A stretch of 64,000 nt of DNA from Leptolyngbya iicbica LK (GCF_004212215.1 NZ_QVFV01000003.1:62001-126000); one strand, 5' to 3'; shown: positions 37,767-46,535, counted from the stretch's first letter. Notes: generated by a model not told the origin, from the letters alone. Program-made: numbers and translations.

Positions 37767-38310
37767 GACCGGCCCTCCTAAATGGACGAGACTGCTGAGG
37801 TTGGGTTAAGGCGGTGACGCGGTGGTAGCTGCGCCGCGCCGCGCCATAGCGCCCCAAGCGATGTAGCGCCACCCCTTGAAATAACCATGCCTGAACGTGA
37901 TCAGGGTGTCTGTGCAAGATCAAGGTGCAGCAATATAAAGCCTCTTCATAGCGCTCGAGCCAAATCAGCAGCACGGCTTTTTGCAGCCAAATTTGAGTAT
38001 CCACAACGGTCGATAACGCCTGAGCCTGTTCGACGCTGCTTAAGGCGGCAGCATGGCGATCAAGGCAAGCCAGGGCCTCGGCTCGACCACACCACCCCGC
38101 AATCGCATGCGGCTGCCAGGCCAGTGCCTGCTCAAACTGCTGTAGTGCGCGTTCATACTGGCCGCCATGCAGCAGCAAGCGGCCCCTTTCACAGTGGCGC
38201 ATGGCCTCGGTCTCGGGGACAAATCGGGGCTGCCTGGCAGGCGGTTGCGGGGTCGTGATCGAGCGACTTGACGCCAAAGCGTTTGAATAATTGGGAAGAG
38301 TCGTTTTCAT
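37735..38310 (-). CDS. TPR repeat protein
   Basis: 191 residues with three to four tetratricopeptide units (GRLLLHGGQYERALQQFEQA, GRAEALACLDRHAAALSSVE, KAVLLIWLERYEEALYCCTL, FQGVALHRLGRYGAARRSYH). A Pro/Arg-rich N-terminal tail precedes them. No signal peptide, so probably a cytosolic scaffold. First gene of the overlapping TPR-DUF2949-hydrolase operon. Confidence 0.85.
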   Translation of the reverse strand: MKTTLPNYSNALASSRSITTPQPPARQPRFVPETEAMRHCERGRLLLHGGQYERALQQFEQALAWQPHAIAGWCGRAEALACLDRHAAALSSVEQAQALSTVVDTQIWLQKAVLLIWLERYEEALYCCTLILHRHPDHVQAWLFQGVALHRLGRYGAARRSYHRVTALTQPQQSRPFRRAGHEQKPHRAVG

Positions 38311-38693
38311 CGGAAGTTTCCTAGCCTTTGGCTGCTAAGCGTAGTCACCGACTATGACATTCGTGTGTCGCTGATATTTCGAAGATATTTTTTTCGGCGT
38401 CAGCCAGACCGCTATCCACGATGCGACCCTTGGCCCGATGAACACGGGGGCGGCAAACTCTCCCGGGGCCGATAGGACGGTTCCCTCACACGGCTCCTGA
38501 CGATATCGATTAGTGCAACAGGGAATCGTATACGCTGATTTAGCTAATTCGGCCATCAACGCACCAGTCTATAGGTTGTGCTTGAGGCGCGAAACCGAAT
38601 ATTCGCCTGGCTTACGCTGTGCTAGTCCAGCCTATGCAGGCGGCAACAAGGCAAACGGCAAAAAGATTCAGACAACGCCATTCACGGCAGCGC
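38311..38693. other. intergenic region, no gene recognised
   Basis: About 380 bases. Short open frames occur on both strands but none has protein-like composition. The minus strand carries AGGAGCCGTGTGAGGGAA, which recalls the region before domain V of group II introns; the partner arm is missing, so at most this is a relic. Confidence 0.3.
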
Positions 38694-39380
38694 TCAAGGG
38701 TGTGTTGTCAGCCGCAGTAGCCCGATGCCCAAGCTGAGCCAAAGAAAGCCAATACCATAGCCAGCCAGCACATCCGTCGGCCAGTGGACGCCTAAATAAA
38801 GCCGACTCAGGCCAATGGCCCCGATCAACATTGCCGCCGTGCCATAAATCAGCACTTTAAAATTCCCATAGCGCTGCGCCACCAGATACGCCAGTAAGCC
38901 ATAGAGCACCATCGCGCCTAAAGCGTGACCGCTTGGAAAACTGTAGGTCGTTTCAACAATCAGCGGCGGCCAGAGCTGGGGGCGCGCTTTGCCAAACAAT
39001 AGCTTCAGACCGATGCTCAGGCCTACAGCGCCCAAACACGTGAAGAAAAAGACAACAGCCCCCCGCCATTGGTGTCGCCAACAGAGCCAACTGATAGTGA
39101 TGCAGGCTAACGGCACCACAATGGCGGGACTCCCGAGTTGCGTAATCCCCAGCATGATGTGATCCAGGGTTGGGTTGGCCCACTGATGCAGACTCAGCAA
39201 AATCGTCTCATCAAACCAGAAGGCCTCTTGCTCTAGCACCTCATCAGATAAGTGAGCAAGGAGTAGGATCAGCAGCAGGCATATCCCTAGCCAGAGCCCA
39301 CCCACGGTCGCGATAAAGGTCATTAGTTGGGGATGAACCCACCGCTGCCATGCTTTGAATAAGGATTTCAGCTGTTGCAT
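38694..39380 (-). CDS. PAP2 family phosphatase
   Basis: Membrane lipid phosphatase of the type-2 phosphatidic acid phosphatase superfamily. All three motifs are intact: KARPQLWPP, SFPSGHALGA, and SRLYLGVHWPTDVLAGY. Six hydrophobic helices, 228 residues. It may act on phosphatidate or on undecaprenyl diphosphate; the sequence does not say which. Monocistronic. Confidence 0.92.
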   Translation of the reverse strand: MQQLKSLFKAWQRWVHPQLMTFIATVGGLWLGICLLLILLLAHLSDEVLEQEAFWFDETILLSLHQWANPTLDHIMLGITQLGSPAIVVPLACITISWLCWRHQWRGAVVFFFTCLGAVGLSIGLKLLFGKARPQLWPPLIVETTYSFPSGHALGAMVLYGLLAYLVAQRYGNFKVLIYGTAAMLIGAIGLSRLYLGVHWPTDVLAGYGIGFLWLSLGIGLLRLTTHP

Positions 39381-39617
39381 CGGATGGCCAGACTGTCACC
39401 CTAAAATTACAGCATGCTCATGATGAAAAACCTGATTGCCATTCCGCTCTAAGGCTGGCTCGGCAATGATCGGGCCGGCCCATCCTAAAAGCGACTGGTC
39501 GTCAGCGTCGATCCCCGATCGCCGCCATTCCTGCGGGGGATCAGAGCCTGTTGGATCGATGCTCCCTACCAGCGGTTCTGGTCATGTCGGTGAGTGATGG
39601 ATGGATGGGATGCGGTG

Positions 39618-39652
39618 CTCGATGTCGTCACTGCCACTGTGACGACATTGAG
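39618..39652. repeat. 14-bp hairpin upstream of the lipoprotein gene
   Basis: Arms of 14 positions (CTCGATGTCGTCAC and GTGACGACATTGAG, one G-T wobble) around a 7-base loop. It ends 38 bases before the start of the lipoprotein gene at 39691 and could be an operator or a leader hairpin. The rest of the 310-base gap (39381-39690) shows no gene. Confidence 0.6.
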
Positions 39653-39690
39653 CTTTGACGTTCAACGATGATTCAGAGGTGGTGAAAACG

Positions 39691-40218
39691 ATGACATGGC
39701 ATCTCAGGAAGTTGAGCCCGATCGCGCTGTTGGTCGGCATGGCGATCGCGGGTTGCAGCACGCCCAACAATAGCACCGCCGAATCTCCGTCGACCCCAGC
39801 AGCCACTTCCTCCGTTCCCCCCACCGAAGCTACCTTTGTGGCTCCTAATGTCGAGTTTGAGGTGGTTGCCGAATCGGGCACCTGTCCCGAAACCGTGGGT
39901 CTATGGGAGTCGGGCTGGAGCTTTGAAGGGGGGGCCGATCATACCGTCGTGGTCGACTTCCGCCCCATTGCTCAGCAGCCCACACAGATCGTGCAGTCAG
40001 ACGAGCGCCGCGTCGTTTACGAAGCACCGCTGAACGAGGCTTTTGCGGACTGCTTTGGGACAGCGCGATCGCCCTCCCTGAGCATGTATACCCTGCGGTT
40101 TGGCAACGGCACCGTTCAGTTTGACCTGGATTTGACCGAGGACGATGGTTTCCGCGAGATTCGCCATGCCGACCTCTCCGTCGATCGCCCCTACGTTTAC
40201 TGGCGCGCCGCCGAATAA
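39691..40218 (+). CDS. putative lipoprotein
   Basis: 175 residues. The N terminus has a lipoprotein signal (LSPIALLVGMAIAGC) with lipobox IAGC, then a Ser/Thr/Pro-rich spacer and a compact beta-rich domain with two further Cys (GTCPETVG and EAFADCFGTA) that could pair. It should sit at a membrane surface. The ATG at 39691 begins the signal; an in-frame start at 39655 adds 12 charged residues. Family not recognised. Confidence 0.8.
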   Translation: MTWHLRKLSPIALLVGMAIAGCSTPNNSTAESPSTPAATSSVPPTEATFVAPNVEFEVVAESGTCPETVGLWESGWSFEGGADHTVVVDFRPIAQQPTQIVQSDERRVVYEAPLNEAFADCFGTARSPSLSMYTLRFGNGTVQFDLDLTEDDGFREIRHADLSVDRPYVYWRAAE

Positions 40219-40275
40219 GTCCCAGTCAGAACGTAGGGTGGGCATTGCCCACCTACTAGGTCAGAGCCATTCGCC

Positions 40276-41610
40276 CTACAAAAAGCGCATCAACATGTAG
40301 ACGCCCATCAAGGTCAACTGCACCGCCGCGATAGGGAAACCGTACTTGAGAAACGTCCGAAACGAAATCGACTTGCCGTGCTGCTCGGCGACGCCAGCGG
40401 CCACGATGTTAGAAGACGCGCCGATGAGAGTGCCGTTGCCGCCCAGGGTCGCGCCGTACATCATGGCGTAAAACAGGGGCAGCACTTCAATCGGCAGGTT
40501 CCCGGCGAAATTCGGGTCGAGAATATCCGGCGTTGCGAGCCCCACGTTCACTACATACTCCTTGAGCAGGGGGACCATCGCGACCACGAGGGGAATGTTG
40601 GGCACCAAACTCGACAACCCACCCACCAGCAGTAGCACCAGCAAGGAACCCAGCGCAATGTTGTGCCCCAAAATCAGCGCCAGTACGCTTGAAGCGGCAC
40701 TCAGCACCCCCGTTTTCTCCAGGCTGCCGATCAGCACAAACACGCTCATGAAAAAGAGGAGGGTGCTCCAGTCCAAATCCCGCAGGATGTTTTGGATGCT
40801 GTCGATGCGGCTGTGGTGGGTGATTAGCAAACACAGCGCCGCTCCCATCAGGGCCACGGTAGCGGGTGAAATGGGCACAGGCAAAGTTTCACCAACCACG
40901 AACAGGGTCAGCACCAGTGCCACAATGAGGCCTCCCAACATCAACATGCGGGGATGGTTGACACGGGGGTGGGGTAGTTGAGCGAGGTTGTCGAGCTGCT
41001 TGTGCCAGATGGTCGGAAACAGGATGGGTAGCATCACCACGATCGCCGCGATCGCGATCGCGCCCCCCAAACTCAGCGACTTCAAATAATCCAAAAAGCT
41101 GATGTTGACCGCATCGCCCACGATGAACGTTGCCGGATCGCCCACGAGGGTCAGCAGTCCGGCGCTGTTGGCAACAAACACCAGCAAAATCAGCAGTGGC
41201 ACAAAGTTCACCCCCAGTTCCGTCGCAATAGGCGGCAGCAGGGGAGCCAGCAACATCACGGTGGTGGCGTTGGGCAACACCGCACAGATGGGAGTGGTGA
41301 TCGCGACGATACCCAGCAGCAACCGCTTCCCCTGCCCGCCAGCCATGCGGACCATTTGGGTCGCCAGGAATTCAAAAATGCCAGTGGGCTCAAAGGCGCG
41401 CACCATCACCATGACCCCAAAAAAGAGGGCCAGGGTAGCGTAACTTTGGGCGATGTAGTCAACGGCTTCGGTCAGCGTCAGCACGTTGAGAAAGAGCAGC
41501 AGCAACGCGCCCAGCATGGCGGCGATCGTCAGCTGCAAGCGCTCGGTCATGATGCAGACGAGTACACCGAGAAAGACGCTGAGGGATGAAACAGCGGCAA
41601 AGCTTCCCAT
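40276..41610 (-). CDS. ArsB/NhaD-like (SLC13-type) ion permease
   Basis: 444 residues, about eleven to twelve transmembrane helices, of the ion-transporter superfamily that includes ArsB, NhaD and SLC13. Repeat-related hairpin motifs are visible: AVLPNATTVMLLAPLL with NSAGLLTLVGDPATFIVGDA in the first half, and GGLSSLVPNIPLVVAMVPLL with GATLGGNGTLIGASSNIVAA in the second. The ion is not evident. AGGAG lies seven bases before the ATG. A c-di-AMP riboswitch lies upstream on the same strand, which points to a role in ion or osmolyte balance. Confidence 0.9.
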   Translation of the reverse strand: MGSFAAVSSLSVFLGVLVCIMTERLQLTIAAMLGALLLLFLNVLTLTEAVDYIAQSYATLALFFGVMVMVRAFEPTGIFEFLATQMVRMAGGQGKRLLLGIVAITTPICAVLPNATTVMLLAPLLPPIATELGVNFVPLLILLVFVANSAGLLTLVGDPATFIVGDAVNISFLDYLKSLSLGGAIAIAAIVVMLPILFPTIWHKQLDNLAQLPHPRVNHPRMLMLGGLIVALVLTLFVVGETLPVPISPATVALMGAALCLLITHHSRIDSIQNILRDLDWSTLLFFMSVFVLIGSLEKTGVLSAASSVLALILGHNIALGSLLVLLLVGGLSSLVPNIPLVVAMVPLLKEYVVNVGLATPDILDPNFAGNLPIEVLPLFYAMMYGATLGGNGTLIGASSNIVAAGVAEQHGKSISFRTFLKYGFPIAAVQLTLMGVYMLMRFL

Positions 41611-41664
41611 AGGAATCTCCTGGATGATGAGACGACTGAGCCAGATACCAGGAGATCATGCATC

Positions 41665-41775
41665 TCCTCCCAAGGCCGACGAAGTTAGCTGACGGGCTAG
41701 GCGTGAGAGTTCGCCTCCTTGCAGCTGCAAGGTTTGCCCCAAAGATGGGTCCTCCGCTTTGGTCACAGACCAAAC
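41665..41775 (-). promoter_or_regulatory. ydaO-yuaA (cyclic di-AMP) riboswitch
   Basis: Read on the minus strand, the leader of the permease gene shows the conserved blocks of the ydaO-yuaA class: AGCGGAGGACCCATCTTT, GGGGCAAACC, a variable CTTGCAGCTGCAAG stem, and the hallmark CCCGTCAGCTAACTTCGTCG. Order and spacing match the known class. Directly downstream, AGGAGAT / ATCTCCT (41649-41669) forms a hairpin that could belong to the expression platform, upstream of the SD. In characterised cases c-di-AMP binding turns the gene off. Confidence 0.88.
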
Positions 41776-41930
41776 TAGGCCAATGGCTCAGATGAATTTT
41801 TCCGACGATAGCACTAATTTTTAGAGCTGACAATCAGAAACGTCGATAGTTGTAGTCCGCAACTGCGGGGGGGGGGTGCCTTCACTCGTGGCGGTTGATG
41901 GCGATCGCGAATTCAGCGTCGCAATGGCGC

Positions 41931-43028
41931 TCAAATGTAAGTCTGCAAGAGCTGAATCATGGCGGTGACTGAGGCCAGGGAGGCGGTTTCGTTGGGAGTA
42001 TGGTATTCCGTGGTGGGAACTTGCAGGGTCGTGCCACTAATCGCTCCGTCAGTGGCGGCAATGAGGCGGCCCATTTCGGTGCGGCCCAGGGAGTAGGGTT
42101 TGGTGCGGGTGCGGTTTTGGGCCTCAATGTAATCGTCTTTGTAGCTGTAGGGAATGTCGAGTTGGGTGCAGCGATCGGCGAGTTCCTGGGTGATGCCCTC
42201 GGCGAAGTTCGCACTGGCATCCTTACGGCGCAGGGTGACTAACTGCTGATCGGCGGCGGCGCGATCGTGGTAGGGGCTGGTATCCAGCGCCACTAATCGC
42301 TGGGTAGTGAGTTGCTGCCGCTGAAACCAGGACAGGGCATAGCGCCAACTGCGACCGGATTCTTCTTGGGCGGTGAAGAGGGCCGTCCCCGCAAAGCCAC
42401 AGCGAAACAGAAAGATGATGATGGCGGCACTTAGCACGTTGTCTAACTGGGCAGAAATGTAGCCATCGTTGAATTGCAGGCGATCGAGAAAGGCGATCGG
42501 AGTGCCCGGTTGCAGGTGTTCTAAGCCTTCCACCTCAAAGATCAAGTTTTTGCGCTCTGGGCAAATGTAGGAGCGGGTGATCTGGCCTTGGCCGATGTAG
42601 GTGCCGATATAGGGGAGGTGGGCCTGTACCCGTTGCCCCTGAAACCGATTTTCGATGGTGTTGAGCATTTGCTCAGACACCGAATCCCCCGTGAGTTCGC
42701 TTTGGTTGCCCGCGATAAAGGCGGCGTATTGAAACTCGTTGGGGCCAGTGCAGAGTAAGCCGTGGCGATCGATGTGGGCCGACAGCATTAGGTCGTGGGG
42801 GCGATCGCCCTGGGCGACTAAGACGCCATGATAGTGAGTGACCTGGGCTCCCACTTCCTCTAACTCCCGCCGCAGCACCCGAAAGAAGGAGTCTTCGCTC
42901 CCCACGACGGAGGGTTCTCGAATCAGCAGTTGCAGAATTTCCAACAATTCTGTCAGCTCGGCGACGCCTTCGGGCAGCGGAGCGTTTTGGGTGACCAGTT
43001 GCTCGACAACCATATTCAAAGGGCTCAT
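41931..43028 (-). CDS. M42/M20-like metallopeptidase
   Basis: A co-catalytic zinc peptidase of the M42/M20 group, 365 residues. Metal ligands can be matched in order: SAHIDRHG (His and Asp), ISAQLDN (bridging Asp), AQEESGRS (general-base Glu and Glu ligand), VALDTSPYHD (Asp), and TEYHTPNE (His). A domain between the first two ligands (about 95-205) is the expected inserted barrel of M42 enzymes. Likely an aminopeptidase of the tetrahedral TET class; substrate unknown. Confidence 0.85.
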   Translation of the reverse strand: MSPLNMVVEQLVTQNAPLPEGVAELTELLEILQLLIREPSVVGSEDSFFRVLRRELEEVGAQVTHYHGVLVAQGDRPHDLMLSAHIDRHGLLCTGPNEFQYAAFIAGNQSELTGDSVSEQMLNTIENRFQGQRVQAHLPYIGTYIGQGQITRSYICPERKNLIFEVEGLEHLQPGTPIAFLDRLQFNDGYISAQLDNVLSAAIIIFLFRCGFAGTALFTAQEESGRSWRYALSWFQRQQLTTQRLVALDTSPYHDRAAADQQLVTLRRKDASANFAEGITQELADRCTQLDIPYSYKDDYIEAQNRTRTKPYSLGRTEMGRLIAATDGAISGTTLQVPTTEYHTPNETASLASVTAMIQLLQTYI

Positions 43029-43188
43029 GGGGCAACCTTAATCTGGGGTAATTTGGAACGATACTGCTTTTCCCTATTGCATTTGGTCGAGCTCACTACA
43101 CTTTTCCCCGGCTCATGGGTCGGGGCACTCTGCAAGCCTGGTCATTGTGGAAGGCTGGGGCGATAACTTCTAGAGCTCAAAGATAAAA

Positions 43189-43281
43189 GCTACCGTGAAG
43201 TTGTGCGGCGGCAGATCATCTCAAACTCTCACCGATAACCTCTGTACCGTCCGCACCAACGAGATGTTCGGCGGCTTTAGC
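43189..43281 (-). repeat. attC-like element 2 (after vapC)
   Basis: Imperfect inverted repeat with pairing arms GTGCGGCGG and CCGTCCGCAC (inner TGTGCGGCGGCAG, outer CCGCACCAACGAG). On the minus strand it reads GAACATCTCGTTGGTGCGGA at one end and CGCACAACTTCACGG at the other, the layout of integron attC sites. The vapC stop overlaps its first bases. It aligns along its whole length with the element at 44005-44096. The R' box is degenerate (GGTAGC). Confidence 0.5.
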
Positions 43282-43657
43282 GACTGTAGGGTTGATCTAG
43301 GCTCAAGCCTGAGATGACTTGGTAGTGCTTGACGTTGAAAGTACAGAGGGTTGCGCTACGTCCAACAGCACAGGCCGCAATCAAGGCATCAATCAAACCG
43401 ACCTTATAAGACAGATGGTAGGCGGTGAAATCAGACAAAGCCCGAGCACAGTCAGTTTCGGTCGGCCAGACGATGGTCAAAGGCGCTACAAGCTGTAAGA
43501 CTTTCCGCACCTGTTGCTTGTTCTGAGCGTCCTGAATCAATTCCATCACCACAAAGCCGGGGATGCTCGGCAGTGCTGGGACAGAGGCAAACCAAGCCAG
43601 TGCTGGCGCATACCCCCGCTGAATATCGATCATGACATCAGTATCAACCAGATACAT
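43277..43657 (-). CDS. vapC: VapC-like PIN-domain toxin
   Basis: A 126-residue PIN-domain ribonuclease toxin. The acidic catalytic set is present: Asp in LVDTDVMIDIQ near the N terminus, Glu in FVVMELIQDAQ, Asp in KVGLIDALIAACA, with the C-terminal TLCTFNVKHYQVI (TxNxxH). It lies seven bases after the antitoxin gene. Flanking attC-like elements suggest that this pair travelled as a cassette. Confidence 0.88.
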   Translation of the reverse strand: MYLVDTDVMIDIQRGYAPALAWFASVPALPSIPGFVVMELIQDAQNKQQVRKVLQLVAPLTIVWPTETDCARALSDFTAYHLSYKVGLIDALIAACAVGRSATLCTFNVKHYQVISGLSLDQPYSR

Positions 43658-43664
43658 TCGCTAC

Positions 43665-43925
43665 CTAAGCCCGCTCACGATGTTCAGCTTGGTCACGCAA
43701 CCGGCGGGCGTACTCCTGGCTGTCAGTAATATCAGGCCGAGAGTTGATCACCCCGACGCTTTCCCAGTAGGCAACTAGCTCCACGCCTGTTTTGGGAGGA
43801 TTGTGCAGAAAAGGGCGAAAGGAGAGAACCCGAAGAATATACTCCGACAGAGGCAATTTAAGCTGAGAAGCCTCAGCAGAAAGCTCATTCTCTAGCTCTA
43901 TCGGTAGCTCTAAGGTGATATTCAT
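43665..43925 (-). CDS. vapB: VapB-like antitoxin
   Basis: An 86-residue antitoxin paired with vapC. The N-terminal strand MNITLELPIELENELSAEA is typical of ribbon-helix-helix DNA-binding antitoxins, and the acidic/basic C-terminal tail (DSQEYARRLRDQAEHRERA) is the toxin-neutralising part. The ATG at 43923-43925 is used; a GTG two codons upstream is also possible. Confidence 0.82.
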   Translation of the reverse strand: MNITLELPIELENELSAEASQLKLPLSEYILRVLSFRPFLHNPPKTGVELVAYWESVGVINSRPDITDSQEYARRLRDQAEHRERA

Positions 43926-44004
43926 AGCCACATTCTTCTCTAGTAGATCTATCCTATACCTGAACTTCTGCGAGTTAAGTGGCTACTGTGAGAGTGGAAC
44001 TGCT

Positions 44005-44096
44005 GCCCAACGGTGAAGTGGTGCGGCGGTAGATAATCTCGAATACTCAACGATAACCTCCGCTCCGCCGCACCAACGCAGTATCAGGCGTTTGGT
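44005..44096 (-). repeat. attC-like element 1 (after relE pseudogene)
   Basis: Arms GTGGTGCGGCGG and CCGCCGCACCAAC can pair into a long stem. The minus-strand ends are ACCAAACGCC (near the RYYYAAC box) and CGTTGGGC (perfect GTTRRRY box, 44005-44011). The spacing of conserved blocks (AACG, CGTTGGTGCGGCGG, ACCACTTCACCG) mirrors canonical attC sites such as those ending AACTCAAGCGTTAGGC. It starts nine bases after the reconstructed relE stop. Confidence 0.55.
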
Positions 44097-44104
44097 AGCT
44101 TCGA

Positions 44105-44336
44105 TCACTTGCGGCTTTTCCAATAACCAGGCTCACGACTACAATGCATGACTGCCAAAATTTAGGATGTAGTCTTGCTCAATTGTGTAGAGAACACCAT
44201 AAGGAAACTTACGCGCCATGCACCGCCGAACGTCTTCATCAGTGGCAGCGTAACGGGCGGGGGCTTCCCTAACTCGATAAACTGTATCCTCGATCGCGCT
44301 TATGAATGCTTGGCTGATGTATTGTGCCAACCACAA
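44105..44336 (-). pseudogene. RelE/ParE toxin, frameshifted
   Basis: The open part encodes a RelE/ParE core (ISAIEDTVYRVREAPARYAA, RRCMARKFPYGVLYTIEQDY) and then runs off into a stop. One base later the other frame encodes the missing end, LAVMHCSREPGYWKSRK, with its own stop at 44105-44107. Removing one A from the run at about 44162 restores ILILAVMHCSREP, so a single-base insertion broke the gene. The N-terminal strand and first helix of the family are also not recognisable. No antitoxin gene is next to it. Confidence 0.75.
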
Positions 44337-44531
44337 TCGATACCCAGCGCGGACTGCGGCGATCGCGCTCGGTTCGGGACTTAGCGATTACTGGTGTGGT
44401 GCTAAGACTCGGGGAATGTGAGTCGTGGCCAGTCTGTTCCACGTGTATCAAGGGCCAGCCAGTCGCTAGCGATCGCTCCAGCTGCCCAGGGCAATGCCAA
44501 AGCATCGCTGACGTGACCCAAGCGGCCCCCT

Positions 44532-46535
44532 TTACAGCGCCACATATTGATTGCGGCCCAACCGCTTGGCTTCATACAACGCCTGGTCAGCAAGGTGAAT
44601 GAGCGTGCTGAGATTCTTATCAGCTTGAGGCAACAGGTGGGCAATTCCTATACTGACAGTCACCCGCTGGCTGACCTCTGAGCCTCGATGGGCAATGGCT
44701 AAGTCTTCGATTGCCTGCTGCAACCGTTGAGCGACGGCAAGAGCACCCTTCAAATCGGTATCAGGCAGCAGGATGGCAAATTCTTCTCCCCCATAGCGAG
44801 CCACTAAATCATCTGGACGCTTCACAACTTGAGCAGCGGCTTGGGCAACTTGGATTAAACATTCATCACCGGCTTGATGACCATAAAGATCGTTATACCG
44901 CTTGAAATAATCGACATCTAATAGCATGAGCGACAGCGGTGAACGTCTGGTAGCCGCCCTTTGCCACTCTCGATGAATCCGTTCGTCAAAGCAGCGGCGA
45001 TTGGCAATTTGGGTGAGACCGTCAAGGTTAATTAACTTCTGCAATTCCTGTATAGCCTGATCCAGAGCCTGCTGAGTGCGCTCTCGTTCTTGAATCTCTC
45101 GGCATAGTTGTTCGTTCGTATGGGCCAGTTCTTGCGTCCGCTGAGTTACTTCTAGTTCCAGTTCATGGGTATAGTCGGCCAAAATCGCTGCCATGCGCTT
45201 GCGATCGCTGATATCTTGCCAGACCACGATCGCTGAGGTGATCCTTCCCCGTTCGTCTAGGATCGGAGTCCCCTGGGCTTCGAGGGGAATGAGCTGATCG
45301 CCATGACGAATTTCGAGGTCGTCATCCAGCAGATGCTCGCCAGCAAGCGCGCGAAATGTCGGCAGGTGCTCAGGGGGGCAAATCGTGTTTGCACTCTGGC
45401 GGTAGAGGGTAAGATACTGCGCTGATTGGCGATTTTGGGCGTTTGATGACGGTCTTAAAAGCTGTTCTGCCATCGCATTAGAGTACAGCGTGTGCCCCTG
45501 CTGATTGTGAACGCTGACCCCAATGGGCAAGGCGTTGAGAAATTGGGTCAGCATCGCATTAGTCGATTTCAAGTCGGTTTTAGCCCGCTCATTTTCATTG
45601 AGGACGGCACTCAACGTCAGAGTCGTCAAGCTAATAAATGCAATAAAAGATTGCAACAGCACCAAAGACGAGTTCACGGAATCTTGGGCAAAGGTACTTT
45701 GCCCCCGCACTGTGCCAAGGACTGCGATCGCTGTGATGCCAACCATTAACAGCGTTGCCCCCACATCGCCAAAGCGAAAAGCGGCCCAAATGATCAGAGT
45801 GACTGATAAATAAGCCACCGGATAGCCCTGCATAAATGCAATTTGACTCACCGTCAGCGCGAGACACAGGAGCAACAGGCCCTCCAGCGGTTGTTGCCGA
45901 ACTAAACGCTGAAATACTGGGGCATTTTGATGCCAGGTAATGATTAAAGGGGTGACGGTCACAATGACAAAAGCCTCCCCAATCCAGGTCGTGATGACCA
46001 GGGATAAATAAAGCTCCCAGCTAAATTTCCCCAGCAAACAGAGAGACAGCGGCACAATAACTACTGCCAAGCAAGGCCCCAAAAGGCAATTGCAGACAAT
46101 AAAGCAAATGGTGTCTTTGGCCCGACCCAAAAAGTAACGGTTTTGAATGAGGTGAGCCGTCCAGTAAGCCCCAAGTAGGTGCCCGATGATCAGGCTCATC
46201 ACGATCACAGGAGTCAAGACTACGTCGGTGACGGTAGATAGCCCATTGAAAAAAATAATTTGAGCGATGACATTGCCGATGACAGTGCCTAGCCAAATCG
46301 GATAACCCCAAATGTAAATCAGCCCAACACTGACGCCGCTGGGAATCCAGAGAACGGTAAAACCAGAAACGGGATCTAACGCAAACAGCGACACGTATCC
46401 TGTGCTCACATAAGCGGCAGCGGCGATCGCCTGCTGCCAGAGAGGGATTTGACGAAAGTTGAAAAGTTGCCTCAAAAACGGTCTCAATTGATGAGATTGC
46501 CAATTTTTTACCAACCGATTGGTAGATTCGACCAT
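44532..46535 (-). CDS. MASE1-PAS-GGDEF diguanylate cyclase
   Basis: A 667-residue membrane receptor that should make c-di-GMP. The first 310 residues form a MASE1 sensor with about eight helices (GFTVLWIPSGVSVGLIYIWG is a signature of this domain). A PAS domain follows (about 335-450, NALPIGVSVHNQQGHTLYSN), then a coiled coil rich in Glu/Gln (TQRTQELAHTNEQLCREIQE). The GGDEF domain is complete, with GGEEF in the active site (ARYGGEEFAILLPDTD) and DYFKRYNDLYGHQAGD. The inhibitory RxxD site was not obvious. Confidence 0.93.
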   Translation of the reverse strand: MVESTNRLVKNWQSHQLRPFLRQLFNFRQIPLWQQAIAAAAYVSTGYVSLFALDPVSGFTVLWIPSGVSVGLIYIWGYPIWLGTVIGNVIAQIIFFNGLSTVTDVVLTPVIVMSLIIGHLLGAYWTAHLIQNRYFLGRAKDTICFIVCNCLLGPCLAVVIVPLSLCLLGKFSWELYLSLVITTWIGEAFVIVTVTPLIITWHQNAPVFQRLVRQQPLEGLLLLCLALTVSQIAFMQGYPVAYLSVTLIIWAAFRFGDVGATLLMVGITAIAVLGTVRGQSTFAQDSVNSSLVLLQSFIAFISLTTLTLSAVLNENERAKTDLKSTNAMLTQFLNALPIGVSVHNQQGHTLYSNAMAEQLLRPSSNAQNRQSAQYLTLYRQSANTICPPEHLPTFRALAGEHLLDDDLEIRHGDQLIPLEAQGTPILDERGRITSAIVVWQDISDRKRMAAILADYTHELELEVTQRTQELAHTNEQLCREIQERERTQQALDQAIQELQKLINLDGLTQIANRRCFDERIHREWQRAATRRSPLSLMLLDVDYFKRYNDLYGHQAGDECLIQVAQAAAQVVKRPDDLVARYGGEEFAILLPDTDLKGALAVAQRLQQAIEDLAIAHRGSEVSQRVTVSIGIAHLLPQADKNLSTLIHLADQALYEAKRLGRNQYVAL

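Noticed and set aside
38460-38520. Group II intron domain fragment
   Set aside because: AGGAGCCGTGTGAGGGAA recalls intron structure, but the pairing arm and the catalytic domain V are missing.
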